A stretch of DNA of 64,000 nucleotides from Erinaceus europaeus (GCF_950295315.1 NW_026647628.1:41001-105000); one strand, 5' to 3'. Positions 1 through 12,044 are shown, numbered from the stretch's first letter. The notes: a model not told the origin generated them from the letters alone. Numbers and translations: made by a program.

Positions 1-335
1 CACCCCATCTTGGATGAAGCTTGAAGGAATAATATTAAGTGAGATATGTCAGAAAGACAAGGATGAATATGTGATGATCTAGCTTACAGACAGAAGTTGA
101 AAAACAAAATCAAAAGGGGAACCACTAACAGAGCTTGGACTGGAGTTGGTGTATTGCAGCAAAGTAAAAGACTCTGGGATGGGTGAGGAGAGTCCAGGTC
201 CTGGAACATGGGCAGAGGAGGACCTAGTGGGACTTGAATTGTAATGTGGAAAACTGGGAAACATGCATATACAAAGTATTGTGTTTAGCTGTCAACTGTA
301 AACCATTAATCCCCCAATAAAGACACTAAAAAAAC
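1..335 (+). mobile_element. L1-type LINE 3' end, truncated by the window edge
   Basis: The first 90 bases read like the conserved 3' end of Laurasiatherian L1 elements (a 'GGATGAAGCTTGAAGG' start, then 'AAGTGAGATATGTCAGAAAG'). The block ends in 'CCCCCAATAAAGACAC', a polyadenylation signal at 316-321 followed by an A-run. The last 150 bases recur in a second copy at 7,088-7,285. No reverse transcriptase is inside the window. The family name is inferred from memory. Confidence 0.6.
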
Positions 336-481
336 CTGTTAGTACTCTTATGCAGATTCCAAAAATGATACGGGCAAGTGTGATTGAAAAGAAAATTCAT
401 AAATTTCAGATCTCAGGAGGAACTAGAAAAGCATCTCTGCTAACTGACATTCTTTAACTGGGCTCTCTGTCTTTCTCCATA

Positions 482-490
482 AAAATATCT

Positions 491-526
<36 letters not shown>

Positions 527-713
527 TAGAAACAGTCAGAAATGTTGAGGGAATGGGAAAGTAGAGAGGGAGAAAAACAGAAAGACATCTGCAGCACTGC
601 TTCATCACTTTTAAAGCTTTCCCCCTGCAGATGAGGACAAGTGCTGGAACCTGGGTCCTTGTGCAATGTAACATGTGTGTGCTCTCACATGTGTGCCACC
701 ACCCAGCCTCTAT
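482..713 (-). mobile_element. Hedgehog-type tRNA-derived SINE
   Basis: On the minus strand this reads from a degenerate tRNA-like head (plus-strand end near 712, 'CACCACCCAGCC') through the 'CTGCAGGGGGAAAGCTTT' body to an A-rich tail seen as a TTTA microsatellite at 489-526. It belongs to the 'AAAGCTTT' subfamily. Several mismatches suggest it is old. Confidence 0.75.
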
Positions 714-1031
714 TCGGATTTTTCTCTTTCTAGCACTACATTAACCCATTACCAAAGGTATGTGAATATACTTGAAGTGTTGGTGTATCTGGTGGAACCA
801 AAAGCATTTATTCTCCAACTCTAGGATGTATCTGGTACAGAAAGTGTATCAAAGAAAGTGGTAGCCTCCAGGAGATCAACAGTCCTATAGTGTGGAAAAA
901 TGTTCACACATTACATTATGCAATTACTTTTAGTGTTGTCTTTCCCTGTCTGAATATGTCCCTTACCATCAGTTTCCAGAGGTCTATTCCTATTGTGACA
1001 TGATGCCCTTCCTTTTTGTTGTTACATAAAT

Positions 1032-1033
<2 letters not shown>

Positions 1034-1095
<62 letters not shown>
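1034..1095. repeat. (TG)n microsatellite
   Basis: About 31 uninterrupted TG dinucleotides. The open frames of Cys-Val or His-Thr runs that cross it are only translations of this repeat. Confidence 0.97.
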
Positions 1096-1096
<1 letters not shown>

Positions 1097-1917
1097 CTTT
1101 CCCAGCTCCAGCTCCACAGGTGGAAAATCATCGTTACAAGAACACATCCTGCCCCTACTTCTGTTCTGAAATATTTTCTTTCAGCTAAAGTCTTCTCTAA
1201 CCTTCTTTCACCTGTACACAATTTCAGGTTATTTGAAAGTCTGTCTTTTTTCACATCGTGGAACAATTATAAAAACACTCACATGTGAGGCTGACTAAGG
1301 CATTGGTAAAGAGATGGTCAGGGGTCACTATCCCAGGAGCTTCAGGCTCCCCAGGTGCCCCTGGGATATTCTGTAGGCTGAGGTATTTTACCCAGTAGCT
1401 ACCAAGCCCATTTCTCAGGGCCCTGTGCTGGGGAAATGCTGCCTTGGGAGATGAATTTCTTGGGGTTGTGAGGTGTCTGCATAACTGAAATGGTTCATCT
1501 GCTCCTTTCTCACTTACTTGGGAATGTCCATCCTTTGCCCTGCAATGCTCACACTGTGGTAATTGACAGACCTCCTAGGTTGGGAAAGGCTCCAATTGCT
1601 CATCCTGACTCTGGGTCACTTTCTTGCCAGAATCTGTTAAGAAGAAATAGCTGGATTTGCTCTTAGCAAGGGTCTGGGATGAACCCTGGTGTGAGTGTGA
1701 GGGCTTCAACAAAAATCAACTGGTTATTTCACTAACAAAAGGGATTTATCTGGACACCAAAAAAAAAAAAAAAGCATTTGTAAAAGTGAAGTCTCATTAT
1801 GGGTCATGTGTGGACTTCTCCCACTTTATATGTACTTATAAATCCTGCTATATAAAGGGCAGCACCCCTCACTATGGCTTTTACTGGCATGCTGTGAGAA
1901 GAGACACCTCTGTTTCC
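1096..1917. other. Intergenic sequence, nothing recognised
   Basis: Mixed-composition DNA with a short A-run at 1,759-1,774. The open frames here are short and match no family I know. Confidence 0.6.
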
Positions 1918-2108
1918 CTAATTTTTAAAATATGTTTATTTACTATTGGATAGAGAAATTTAGAAGGGGTGGAGAGACAGAGGGGTAAAAAGACAGAGAT
2001 ACACCACTTGTGAAGCTTTCCCCCCTGCAGATGGGGATACCAGGAGCTTGAACCCATGTCCTTGCACTCTGTAATGTGTGTGATTAGCCAGGCGAACCAC
2101 TGCCTGGC
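1918..2108 (-). mobile_element. Hedgehog-type SINE
   Basis: Minus-strand SINE with the 'CTGCAGGGGGGAAAGCTT' body and a recognisable degenerate head ending near 2,108 ('CACTGCCTGGCCC' on the plus strand). The T-rich start at 1,921-1,940 is its A-tail. Confidence 0.7.
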
Positions 2109-2164
2109 CCTACAAACTCCATTTCCCCTTAGCCTTCGTGGGAACTCTCTCCTAGCCTTCTCTG

Positions 2165-2330
2165 TCCTCTCAAAGATTTTAAAATATTTATTGTATTTAC
2201 TACAAATGACAGAGTTTACTTGAGCAAGAGAGAAAGAGACAACCCAGAGCACCACTCTGGTACATGTAGCACTTGGGATTGTGGGGTGTCAGCTGAAGCT
2301 AAAGGTCTCCCTACCACATTTCAATAGGAT
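2165..2330 (-). mobile_element. Degenerate SINE of a second family
   Basis: A minus-strand relic carrying 'CAGAGCACCACTCTGGTACATG', the body of a different tRNA-like SINE also seen at 25,480-25,600. Ends are approximate. Confidence 0.45.
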
Positions 2331-2344
2331 TTAGGAATGCTGAT

Positions 2345-2592
2345 TTATTTTTCCTCTTTAAACATTTTATTTACATGTTTATTTACTTATAAAATAAAAT
2401 ATTTTATTTACTTTATTGGAAGGTGACAGAGAGAAATTGAGGGAGGAAAGGGAGGGAGGGGAAGAGACAGACACTTGTAGCCCTGCTTCACCACTTGCAA
2501 AGCTTTCCCCTTGTAGGTGGGGGACAGGGGATTGAACCTGGATCCTTGCTCACTGTAATGTGTGAACTTAGTCAGATTTGTCATTGCCTGGA
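2345..2592 (-). mobile_element. Hedgehog-type SINE
   Basis: Minus-strand copy of the 'AAAGCTTT' subfamily: AT-rich tail at 2,380-2,420, body around 2,485-2,520, head ending near 2,590. Confidence 0.7.
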
Positions 2593-2875
2593 TCTGGAAT
2601 ATTGATTTTCATAAGATTATAATTTATCTCATGATGAATGCTATATGGTCCCCCGAACACAATTTTGAAGCATCTCTCAAGCTAAAAACAAGTCTGTACT
2701 AGGCTCAGAGGCCAAGCTTGCTCTCTTCAGAGTAAGTGAAATAGAAGTGAGAAATGGATGAATGGATGAAGTGTGAAAAAAAAGAGTGGGAAAAAGAGAA
2801 AAAGGAAGGAAAAGAGCCAGGGAAAAGATAGTACCTGAGCACCATCTGGATAAAGTAGATCATTAAAAGGAAATC

Positions 2876-3050
2876 TGGGGTCAGGAGGTGGCACACCAGT
2901 AAAGTGCACATGTCACTATGATCAAGGAGCCAGGCTTGAACCTTCCTTCCCCACTGCCTGGGAGAAGATTCACAGGCTGTGGAGCAGGCTGTAGATGTTA
3001 CTCTCTCTCCATCTTTTTTTCTCTGCCTCAATCATAATTTAAAAAGAGGA
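2876..3050 (+). mobile_element. Degenerate hedgehog-type SINE
   Basis: Plus-strand relic with head 'GGGGTCAGGAGGTGGCACAC', a decayed body and a short A-rich tail. An open frame on the opposite strand here is a by-product. Confidence 0.6.
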
Positions 3051-3944
3051 AAATGGCTGCTGAGGACAGTGGATTCATTGTGTAGGCTCCCAGCCCCAGC
3101 AATTCCCAGTCAGGTGAGCAACTAAGTACCAAACTGTTTCCTCCCTTGTGCATGAAACCTGGCCTGTGGACATCATCTGCTTCTTACTCTATTCAGCCTT
3201 GCTGGCCACACCAATTGTACCTGAATACTGGTCACTAAGTTCTCCGGCTACTCACAGTGCCCTGGCTTTCTTTGCTCATCCCTGCTTATGTTGCTTCTGA
3301 AGAGGTAGTTGGAAGAGGGTCCAACTCAGGGAACTGCCTTCTCTCTAATCTTGCCTACACAGTATTCAATTCTCTTTATTCCTCTACATCAGTTATTCCC
3401 CCAATAAATGATGAGTCAAGTACCAATTATAACAGCCTTGGGCTGTTATTGATTTTGACTCAAAAAGTTTCACTTTCTCCAAATAGGGAATTAAGTACAA
3501 TTTTATTTGCCACAGTAGCTTTTGGCTAAGTATGAAAGAAATGAGCACAACTCCAAATTGTTTCCATGAGATTATATTTTAACATTGTTAGCAATTGTTT
3601 CTGACATTATGGCTACTGATTTAAATTACAGTTCAACAAATTACTGCCTATGATATCTATGACTTCTTCTTCGAGCGTTTGCCATATCTATGACTAATAT
3701 CACTAGCTACCCCACATATTGTAGCAACAGAACAGAAATAGAGGCTTTAGGAGAAAAAAATAAAAGACCCAGAAATGGAGTGGCATGCTGACTAGAGCCT
3801 TGGACTCTTCACACAAGGTCCCAAGTCTAACCCCTGCATCTCGTGTGTTGAGTGATATTCTGGTCCTCTCTCTCCTCCTCTCAACAAGTCTTAAAATGAA
3901 TCTTTAATTCAACTCTCTGAAGACTTAGCTGAGATCCACAGACT
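3051..3944. other. Intergenic sequence with a SINE-like relic
   Basis: No gene recognised. A weak plus-strand SINE-like stretch lies at about 3,770-3,900. A 90-codon open frame at 3,257-3,529 has no recognisable domain. Confidence 0.5.
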
Positions 3945-3956
3945 CAGATGTGCTTT

Positions 3957-4303
3957 GTTTTTTTCCCCTCCTCCAGGGTTATTGCTGGGCTCGGTGCCTG
4001 CACCATGAATCCACCGCTCCTGGAGGCCATTTTTCCCCCCTTTTGTTGCCCTTGTTGTAGCTTCGTTGTGGTTATTATTGCCCTTGTTGATGCAATTCGT
4101 TGTTGGATTGGACAGAGAGAAATGGAGAGAGGAGGGGAAGACAGAGAAGGGGAGAGAAAGATAGACACCTGCAGACCTGCTTCACCGCCTGTGAAGCGAC
4201 TCCCCTGCAGGTGGGGAGCCGGGGACTCGAACCGGGATCCTTACGCTGGTCCCTGCGCTTTGCGCCACATGCGCTTAACCCACTGCGCCACCGCCCGACC
4301 CCC
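3957..4303 (-). mobile_element. Full-length hedgehog SINE (long form) with target-site duplication
   Basis: A minus-strand, nearly intact SINE. It is flanked by the direct repeat 'CAGATGTGCTTT' at 3,945-3,956 and 4,304-4,315. It is the long form, with the extra 3' segment that includes 'CTCCAGGGTTATTGCTGGG' on the plus strand. CpGs are retained in the head ('GCGCCACCGCCCGACC'), so the insertion looks young. Confidence 0.93.
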
Positions 4304-4318
4304 CAGATGTGCTTTTTT

Positions 4319-4870
4319 AATATCCACAGGTGAAGGATGTGGACAATATGTTGTCTAACTTGGAAAAATACCAGTCAGATCTGTCCCACTTATTTCACTT
4401 TCCATTTATTTTTCACAGTACTACTCAACTCAGGTTGTGGTGATGTGAGGGAAAGAAATTGGAACTTCAGGCTAAAAGTTTGTTGAGCAGGTCAGGGTTG
4501 TATCTCCCTGATACACTAGAGATGACTTTTTATCACCAGTGTGCAGAGTTACAGAAACATACCTGACCACAAGCACAACAAAGAACACACATCAATCACT
4601 TGAACTACTGATCTAAATGATCAGGCAGATCTCTAGCCACTTCATCTGTTCCCAAAGGGGCTTGAAGTGGGGCAAATGTTTATGATATAAGTGTAACCAA
4701 GGGCTAGCTAAGGAACTCACTGAGATAGTGTGGGACTTTGCCATGTGTGTGGCCCAGGTTTGAGTAAAAGATCTACCGTATTGAGAGAAAGCATCAAGGC
4801 TGTGGTATCATTCTCTGCTTGTTTACCTCAAAATTAAAATAAGCAACCAAACACATTCATATGAAAATAT
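4319..4870. other. Intergenic sequence downstream of the tubulin pseudogene
   Basis: No repeat or gene recognised. It lies 3' of the minus-strand tubulin pseudogene, beyond its polyadenylation signal. Confidence 0.5.
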
Positions 4871-4876
4871 TTTATT
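4871..4876 (-). terminator. Polyadenylation signal of the tubulin pseudogene
   Basis: Minus-strand AATAAA, 70 bases after the pseudogene's normal TAA stop (4,946-4,948). The spacing suits a short alpha-tubulin 3' untranslated region. There is no genomic A-tract after it, which argues against a retrocopy. Confidence 0.8.
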
Positions 4877-4945
4877 GACAGCTTTATGCCACAATAGACT
4901 GCTTCACAAATGAGTTCAAGACAGACAGGAATAAAAAATGTCAAG

Positions 4946-5920
4946 TTAATACTCTTCACCCTCATCATCTCCATTAGCACTATCTGCTCCAATCTCCTCA
5001 TAATCCTTCTCTAAGGCAGCCATGTCCTCTCGGGCCTCAGAAAACTCTCCCTCCCCCATGCCCTCACCGATATACCAATGGACAAATGCACGCTTTGCAA
5101 ACATTAGGTCAAACTTGTGGTTCAGCCGGGCCCAGGCTTCAGCAATGGCTGTGGTGTTACTCAGCAAGCACACAGACCGCTGGACCTTGGCCAGGTCTCC
5201 ACCAGGGACCACAGTGGGAGGCTGGTAATTAATGCCAACTTTGAAGCCAGTGGGGCACCAGTCCACAAACTGGATGCTATGCTTGTTCTTAATGCTGGCA
5301 ATGGCAGCACTGACATCTTTGGCGACCACGTCACCATGGTACAACAGGCAGCAGGCCATGTATTTACCATGGCGAGGGTCACATTTCACCATCTAGTTGT
5401 TTGGCTCAAAGCATGCCTTGGTGATTTCCGGAACTGAAAGTTCTTCATGGTATGCTTTCTCAGCAGATATTACAGGGGCATAGGTGGTTAAAGGGAAGTG
5501 GATGCGGGGATAGGGCACCAAGTTGGTCTGGAATTCTGCCAGGTCAACATTCAGGGCTCCATCAAACCTGAGGGAAGCAGTGATGGAGGACGCTACCTGC
5601 CTAATAAGGCGATTGAGGTTGATGTAGTTTGGTCGTTCAATGTCCAGATTTCGACAACAGATGTCATAGGTGGCTTCATTGTCTACCATGAAGTCACAGT
5701 CACAATGTTCCAGGGTGCTGTGAGTGGTGAGGATGGAGTTGTAGGACTCCACGACAGCTGTGGACACCCAGGGAGATGGGTAGATGGAAAACTGGAGCTT
5801 GGACTTCTTGCCATAGTCGACAGAGAGACGCTCCATCAGGAGAGAGGTGAACCCAGAACCAGTTCCCCCACCAAAGCTGTGGAAAACCAGGAATCCCTGA
5901 AGACCTTCGCACTTGTCGGC
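4946..5920 (-). pseudogene. Alpha-tubulin exon 4 with nonsense codon 301
   Basis: It begins after acceptor 'TTTATTTTGCAG' and spans exactly 325 codons (residues 126-449 plus stop) with no indel. The nucleotide-binding 'GGGTGSG' loop (residues 142-148) is kept. Codon 301, normally Gln, is TAG (5,393-5,395), which would remove the last third of the protein. Unusual substitutions include Pro to Ser before 'YNSIL' and changes in the segment around residues 218-230. Its good preservation suggests recent loss of function. Confidence 0.94.
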
Positions 5921-6094
5921 CTGCAAAATAAATTAAGTCTTGAAGGTATCTACAGTGACTTTTCTGAATCTCTGATTACAGTGGCCAAGCTTATAAAAGA
6001 AATATGAATAATGCTTGTAAAACAGTCAGGACTTTGAGGAATTTAAGTATTCAGAGAAACTTCACAATCAATTACTTGTTGGGGAAAATTCCAC

Positions 6095-6848
6095 TAAAAT
6101 GGCTATTTTATTTTTTATTAGTGATTTAATATTGATTTACAAAGTTATAGATAATGGGGTATAATTTCACACTGTTACCACCACCAGAGTTCCACACTCT
6201 CATTCCTTCCCCTGGAAACTGTATTAGTAATCCCAAGGTCACAGATATGGATTGGCCAATTTCCTTTTTTTTTTTTTTTTGCCTCCAGGATTATCTCTGG
6301 GGCTTGGTTCTTTCTCTATGAATCCACAGTTTCTATGTTTTCTGGCTTTTTAAAAAATATTTTGATATGAGAGAAGTTGAGAGGGGAAGGGAAGACAGAG
6401 GGGAATAAAGATAGATACCTGCCACCTAACTAACCATTTATGAAGTGACCTCGCTGCATGTGAGGAGCTAAAGGCTTAAACCAGGATCTTTCAGTGGGTG
6501 CTTGTGCTTTGCAATATGTGCACTTAAACTGGCACACCACTGCCAGGCCCCCAATTGACTTAATTCTATAACTAGCTGTACTTACACATATTTGCCCATT
6601 TTACTGTAGTCTTAACTTTTCTTTCTACATATATTACTATGTCCAAATGCCTTTCTTTTTTCCTCTTCTCTCTCTGGGTCCTGATGGAATTGGAGTTCTG
6701 AGCCCTCTGGTCATCTTCCCCTAATATTTCTCCCCCTCTGGGATTATATACCAATGTTCTTTATGGGGTATGGAAGGTGAATGTTCTGGCTTCTGTAATT
6801 GCTTCTCTGCTGGACATGGATGATGGCAGGTCAATCTATACCCCCAGT
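6095..6848 (-). mobile_element. L1-related interspersed repeat, split by a SINE
   Basis: The stretches 6,095-6,261 and 6,551-6,848 belong to one repeat that recurs at 26,986-27,215 and 27,790-28,330; shared landmarks are 'GGGGTATAA..CACAC', 'CTTTATGGGGTATGGAAGG' and 'GGCTTCTGTAATTGCTTC'. I take it for an untranslated part of a high-copy hedgehog LINE. The orientation is a guess. Confidence 0.5.
6262..6550 (-). mobile_element. Hedgehog SINE (long form) inside the L1-related repeat
   Basis: Minus-strand SINE with a T-run start and 'GCCTCCAGGATTATCTCTGG'. It is flanked by 'CCAATT' at 6,256-6,261 and 6,551-6,556. Its sequence is considerably decayed. Confidence 0.75.
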
Positions 6849-7087
6849 GAAAAAGGCTGTTTAAAAAGTAAACTACCTTCATTTCTGAAATTAAAGGAAT
6901 CACAAGATCTGTAATGACTGTATAGTTTATTTTTGAAACAGAATGTAATCTTTGTTGCCCTTGGTGTGACCACAGAGCAAGGGAAACTTATCAGTTGGAG
7001 TGTGACCAAGATAGCCTGTAACCACTGCCTCTGTGTAATGGATACTTCAGAAAGATTTATCAAACAGAAGGGAAAACACAAAGCAGA

Positions 7088-7285
7088 ATTAGGTGTAATG
7101 CACCAAAGTAAAAGACTCAGGTTGGGGGGGCGAGTGTTTAGGTCCTGGAATGTGATAGTAGAGAAGGGTGGGGGTGGAGGGGGGTGTTAGATTATTATGT
7201 GGAAAACAGAAATGTTACCCATGTACAAACTACTATAGTTTACTGTCAACTGCAAACTATTAATCCCTCAATAAAGAAAAAAGAT
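7088..7285 (+). mobile_element. L1-type 3' end
   Basis: It shares 'GCACCAAAGTAAAAGACTC' and 'CTGTCAACTGCAAACTATTA' with the element at 1-335. It ends 'CCCTCAATAAAGAAAAAA', a polyadenylation signal with an A-tail. Confidence 0.65.
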
Positions 7286-7890
7286 TTGGTAACAAGTTTC
7301 TGAGCAGGAATATATCAGAACCATCAAGTTCCAATGGAATCAGGTACTGGAGTCAGGTCAGGTCTAGGTCTGGCTCCAGCAGGTTCCTTTCTGTGTGGTT
7401 TTAACAAAGTTAATTATTCAGTTTTATATATTTCACTAAATACTAACTTGAAACAGTGATCAGCACAGTGAGGAGTAGTTACCAGAAAGAAAGTTGATAA
7501 AAGTGATTATTACAATTCAAGACCCCCCCCAACACACACACACACACCTCACTGGGGTTTCCTACTTATATGGGAAGTGTTGGCTGACAAACTAGTATTC
7601 TATGAAAGGTTGCTAAAAAATGGTATCTAACACTCACCTATCAAAAGGTGTTCAGATTTGTGGACATTCTCCACTGACCTCTGTGAGACCCATTTATAAA
7701 CCATGATGGTTATTGTTCTTAAATGTCATCAAAATAAAACAGAAAAGAGAAGCTGGTCTTGCTGCAAATAGTTGTGCCATAGCCCAAGAGTGTCTCGGCT
7801 GAGAGTCTAGATGTTCAGTGAGGGCCATCAGTGTGCGAAGAGTTCTTGTAGTTAGTCCCACGCCACATTGAGCAAGTGATGTTATCTTAT

Positions 7891-8039
7891 CAGTTTCCGA
7901 ATCTGATCGGAGACAGGGTCTATAACCTCCCTGCCCAAGCTGTAATGTCCACGAGCATAGTTATTAGCAGCGTCTTCCTTGCCCGTGATGAGCTGATCAG
8001 GGTGGAATAGCTGGCAGTAGGGGCCACTGCGAATTTCAT
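7891..8039 (-). pseudogene. Alpha-tubulin exon 3 with mutated splice donor
   Basis: Exactly 149 bases, the normal length, after acceptor 'TTCCCTTTGCAG'. It codes residues 76-125 with the recognisable '[19 protein letters not shown]'. The intron should begin GTAAG, but reads ATAAG (7,886-7,890), so normal splicing to exon 4 is unlikely. Several substitutions lie near its 3' end (about residues 110-120). Confidence 0.92.
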
Positions 8040-8162
8040 CTGCAAAGGGAAATCATAGAAGCCTCTCACCACTAGCCCTGTGTAAGAAGACCCAGCCTTA
8101 AGGTGTCTGTGGAGTCCCAGGACACACCCCTGGGATCTCACCCAGGTTACAGGCCAACTCAC

Positions 8163-8562
<400 letters not shown>

Positions 8563-8629
8563 AGGTGAACTATTTATGAATGATTCACTCTCAGGGTTCT
8601 GGTTGGTGTACCTGGTTGTGTGCAAAAAT

Positions 8630-9035
8630 TAATGTGCAAAGAAACTGGCTCTAGGGAAACATCACAAGTGGTAAAGCCAAGCTGTGTCTCTCTTTCCCTT
8701 TCGACCCATCCCATCCTTCTCAATTTCTGTCTATCCTATCAAACAGAAGGGAAAAAAATGGTCACCAGCAGGAAAAGTGGATTCATGTAGGTAAGGAGAT
8801 CAGCAATAACCCTGGTAGGGAAAAAAAAAGACTTCCAGGGTGGAGCTATGGTGGCCTATTCACAGAAAGTTGTCCCTTCACCAGAAAACAAATGTTGATA
8901 TTATAACAAAATAACTAAACAAATTTCATCAGAGAACATCTGGGTTTTTTGGTAAAGAAAGGATCATTAATATTTGAAAGTCATTGATTGTGTGGACTCC
9001 AGGAGCCGGGGGAAGGGAGAAAAGGACATTAACAG
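8630..9035. other. Intergenic sequence with a SINE fragment
   Basis: A plus-strand SINE body fragment is visible at about 8,660-8,760. The rest to 9,035 shows nothing recognisable. Confidence 0.45.
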
Positions 9036-9048
9036 AAACGCAGCATTG

Positions 9049-9160
9049 AGAGTGGGGATATATAGCATACTGGATATGCAAAGAAACGTGGCTGAGGCTC
9101 TGAAGTCCCAGGTTTAATACCCTGTACCACTATAAACCAGTGATGAGCAGTGCTCTGGTA

Positions 9161-9189
<29 letters not shown>
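9049..9189 (+). mobile_element. SINE of the 'GCACTGCTCAG' family with target-site duplication
   Basis: A short plus-strand SINE ending in an AAAT-rich tail (9,152-9,189), flanked by the 13-base direct repeat 'AAACGCAGCATTG' at 9,036-9,048 and 9,190-9,202. Confidence 0.88.
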
Positions 9190-9191
<2 letters not shown>

Positions 9192-9986
9192 ACGCAGCAT
9201 TGCTTAGACATCAGCTACCATATTTGCATTTGCTTTAGATCCACCTGGTGGATATTAAAGGGCCTCCTGGAAACCATTCAGGAACCTAGTGGTTTAAGAG
9301 AGTTTAAGTTACTGTTTAGGGATATAGAAGCCACAATCTATTGTGTGAACCCCAGAGGGTCCATCCAGGAGCACTAGGGAAATGATTTTTCTTCCTTCAT
9401 GGCAGCCAAGAAGCTTACCAAAGTCTAAGTTGTCCCAAATGGCATAGAAACCCTGGTGAATGGGATCAGACCACCCTGCAAGGAGGAAAGTGACTTTTAC
9501 TTCAAAGCAGAGTTCCCACTTTTAGGAATCAATCTGGAAATAGTAGGAGGTCTGGAATCCCCCTACCCCTCCCCTGCCCCTGACAGACTGTTTAAGGGAC
9601 ATCAGGTGTCATAATACTGCAGTACTATTTCATCCCCATTGCAACTCAAATATAAGGCAGAACCCAGCACCATTTGCTGGCCAACAACAGAAACCAAACA
9701 GATGTGTAAAACTAGGAAAATGCGGGTGCTGCATAACCAAGAAATTCAATGATACAGTTACAGAAGAGCTATCAGCAGAGGAAGAATTTAGCAACTGCAT
9801 TGTCAGGAAATTTGAAGAAACAGATTAAGAAGGAAGCGACTTTAAAGTGTCCCTTGATAGTAAAATGGAAAACTTGAAAACAGTTATAGGGGATGAAGGA
9901 CACTTTGTATACATTCCACTCTCAAGTAACAAGTAAAGGAATTAGACTTACCCACATAGAACAGACAATATCAGAAATAGAAGACA

Positions 9987-10279
9987 GGGAGTCGGGCGGT
10001 AGCACAGCGGGTTAAGCGCAGGTGGTGCAAAGCGCAAGGATGGGCATAAGGATGCGGGTTCGAGCCCCCGCTCCCCACCTGCAGGGGAGTCGCATTATAG
10101 GCGGTGAAACAGGTCTTCAGGTGTCTTTCTCTCCCCGTCTTCCCCTCCTCTCTCCATTTCTCTCTGTCCTATCCAACACCAACAACAACAATAAAAAAAA
10201 AACAAGGAAAACAGAAGGGAATAGATAAATAGTAAAAAAAAAAAGAAAGAAAAAGAAAAAAAAGAAAAAAGAAAAGAAA
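9987..10279 (+). mobile_element. Full-length hedgehog SINE
   Basis: Plus-strand copy with an intact head ('GGGAGTCGGGCGGTAGCACA'), the A and B box-like tRNA segments, body, and a long A-rich tail to 10,279. Short flanking repeats 'AGAAATAG' lie at 9,973-9,980 and 10,280-10,287. Retained CpGs suggest youth. Confidence 0.92.
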
Positions 10280-10360
10280 AGAAATAGACAAACTAGCTAT
10301 ACTCTTTGAATTCAAAGTAGGAGGAGAAAAATAACCTTTAGGAAAAATGAAGCAACTCTT

Positions 10361-10638
10361 AATTTTTTTTACATTTATTATCTATTCCCTTTTTTGTCCT
10401 TGTTTTACTGTTATAGTTATTATTGGTGCCATCATTGTTGGATAGGACAGAGAGAAATGGAGAGAGGAGGGAAAGACAGAGAGGGGGAGAGAAAGATAGA
10501 CACCTGCAGACCTGCTTCACCACCAGTGAAGTGACTCGTCTGCAGGAGGGGAGCTGGGGGCTTGAACCGGGATCCTTACACCAGTCCTTGTCCTTTGTGC
10601 CACATGTGTTTAACATGCTGTGCTACTGCCCGACTCCC
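10361..10638 (-). mobile_element. Hedgehog SINE with target-site duplication
   Basis: Minus-strand, full length, flanked by 'ATGAAGCAACTCTT' at 10,347-10,360 and 10,639-10,652. Confidence 0.95.
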
Positions 10639-10894
10639 ATGAAGCAACTCTTCAAGAGGATTAAAGACTATTATGAAAGTAATATCAGGATTATGAGTGT
10701 CTCAGAAGGAAAGGATAAAAAGGAAGGGAGCAAAGACTACATTCAAGGAAAAGATAACAGAACATTTCCAAATGTGTGATTTGGTCAGAAGGCAGATGTT
10801 CAGGAAGGAGACAGAACTCTCAAATTTCTAAACCCAAATAGGATTACATTAAGAAACATCACTGTGAAATTATATAAAGTAAAATAATAAAGTG

Positions 10895-10896
<2 letters not shown>

Positions 10897-10931
<35 letters not shown>
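10897..10931. repeat. (AC)n microsatellite
   Basis: About 17 AC dinucleotides inside the L1/HAL1-like relic. Confidence 0.95.
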
Positions 10932-10935
<4 letters not shown>

Positions 10936-11359
10936 AGTCAGATTCACAGAAGATTTTCCTGCAGGAACCATGGAGGCCAGGAGAGAGAAGTGGTATATTC
11001 AAGGTTTTAAAACAATAGGGTATGAAGAACACTTTGAATTCCTTCCAGTATCAAATAGCAAGTAAAATAAGTAGACTCAGCCATGTATAAGAGAACATCA
11101 GAAACAGAAGACAAACTGGCTACACTCTCTAAAAATGTGCCAGTCTCACACATTTTATGCTAGAAGACTATCATTCAAATATGCAAGAGCAATCAAAACA
11201 GTGCCAGACATACAAAAACAAAGGAGTTTGCCATCGCCAGACTTGCTTTGCAAGAGTTACTGAAAGGAATGTCACAGAGAAATAAAAAAGGAACATTGAA
11301 CACTCAACAAAGTGATACATAGTAAAACAGATCATAGAGCACAGCCATAAAAATATGAG

Positions 11360-11580
11360 ACATCAAGGACTGGGGTGGTGGTGCACTTGGTTGAGTGCAC
11401 ATGTAAAATGGGCAAGGACCCAAGTTTTAGACACTGGTCCCCACCTTCAAGGGGAAAGCTTTGCAAGTGGTGAATCAGCATTACAGGTGTCTCTCCATCT
11501 CTCTCCCTCTCTATCTCCCCATTCCTCTCAATTTCTGGCTATCTCTATCCAATAAGTAAATAAAAGTAATTAAAAATTAA
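11360..11580 (+). mobile_element. Hedgehog-type SINE, 'AAAGCTTT' subfamily
   Basis: Plus-strand copy: head 'GGACTGGGGTGGTGGTGCAC', body 'CAAGGGGAAAGCTTTGCAAG', tail 'CCAATAAGTAAATAAAAG'. Confidence 0.8.
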
Positions 11581-11750
11581 AATATAACCATTTACAAAAG
11601 ATATGAAACAACTTTAAAATATGAAAGAAGTGGTAATGGATAAATCTTGCTAGTGAAAAGAACAATGAGAAAAGAACATTTTTTCAAAAGATTCTTTTAG
11701 GCTGAGAAGACAGCATAATGGTTATGCAAGAAACTTTCATGCTTTTTTAA

Positions 11751-12044
11751 AGTTTTTTTAAATGTATTTTTAATATTTATTTTTATTTATTTATTCCCTT
11801 TTGTTGCCCTTGTTTTATTGTTGTAGTTATTATTGTTGTCATTGTTGTTGGATAGGAAAGAGAGAAATGGAGAGGGGAGGGGGAAGACAGAGAGAGGGAG
11901 AGAAAGACACCTGCAGACCTGTTTCACCACTTGTGAAGCAACACCCCTGCAGGTGGGGAGCCAGGGCTTGAACCGGGATCCTTATGCGGGTCCTTGTGCT
12001 TAGCGCCACCTGCACTTAACCCACTGCGCTACAGCCCGACTCCC
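11751..12044 (-). mobile_element. Full-length hedgehog SINE with target-site duplication
   Basis: Minus-strand copy flanked by 'TCATGCTTTTTT' at 11,738-11,749 and 12,045-12,056. Confidence 0.93.

Larger units (their letters stand above)
5921..7890 (-). other. Intron 3 of the tubulin pseudogene
   Basis: 1,970 bases between exons 3 and 4, holding an L1-related repeat (6,095-6,848) split by a SINE and an L1 3' end (7,088-7,285). The donor end is mutated and the acceptor end is intact. Confidence 0.85.
9640..11345 (+). mobile_element. Old L1/HAL1-like ORF1 relic
   Basis: A-rich sequence interrupted by two SINEs. The stretch 11,170-11,275, with 'CAAAGGAGTTTGCCATC', 'CCAGACTTGCTTTGCAAG' and 'TTACTGAAAGGAATG', looks like the end of an ancient L1 or HAL1 first reading frame. 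The stretches near 9,895-9,985 and 11,020-11,130 resemble each other, so it may contain an internal duplication or two elements. No open frame survives. Confidence 0.45.

Noticed and set aside
3257..3529. A 90-codon frame in intergenic DNA
   Set aside because: No domain, no splice context and no conservation evidence; the length is within chance for AT-rich DNA.
9987..10080. SINE heads as tRNA genes
   Set aside because: They resemble tRNAs only in their internal promoter boxes, lack a clean acceptor stem, and continue into SINE body and tail.
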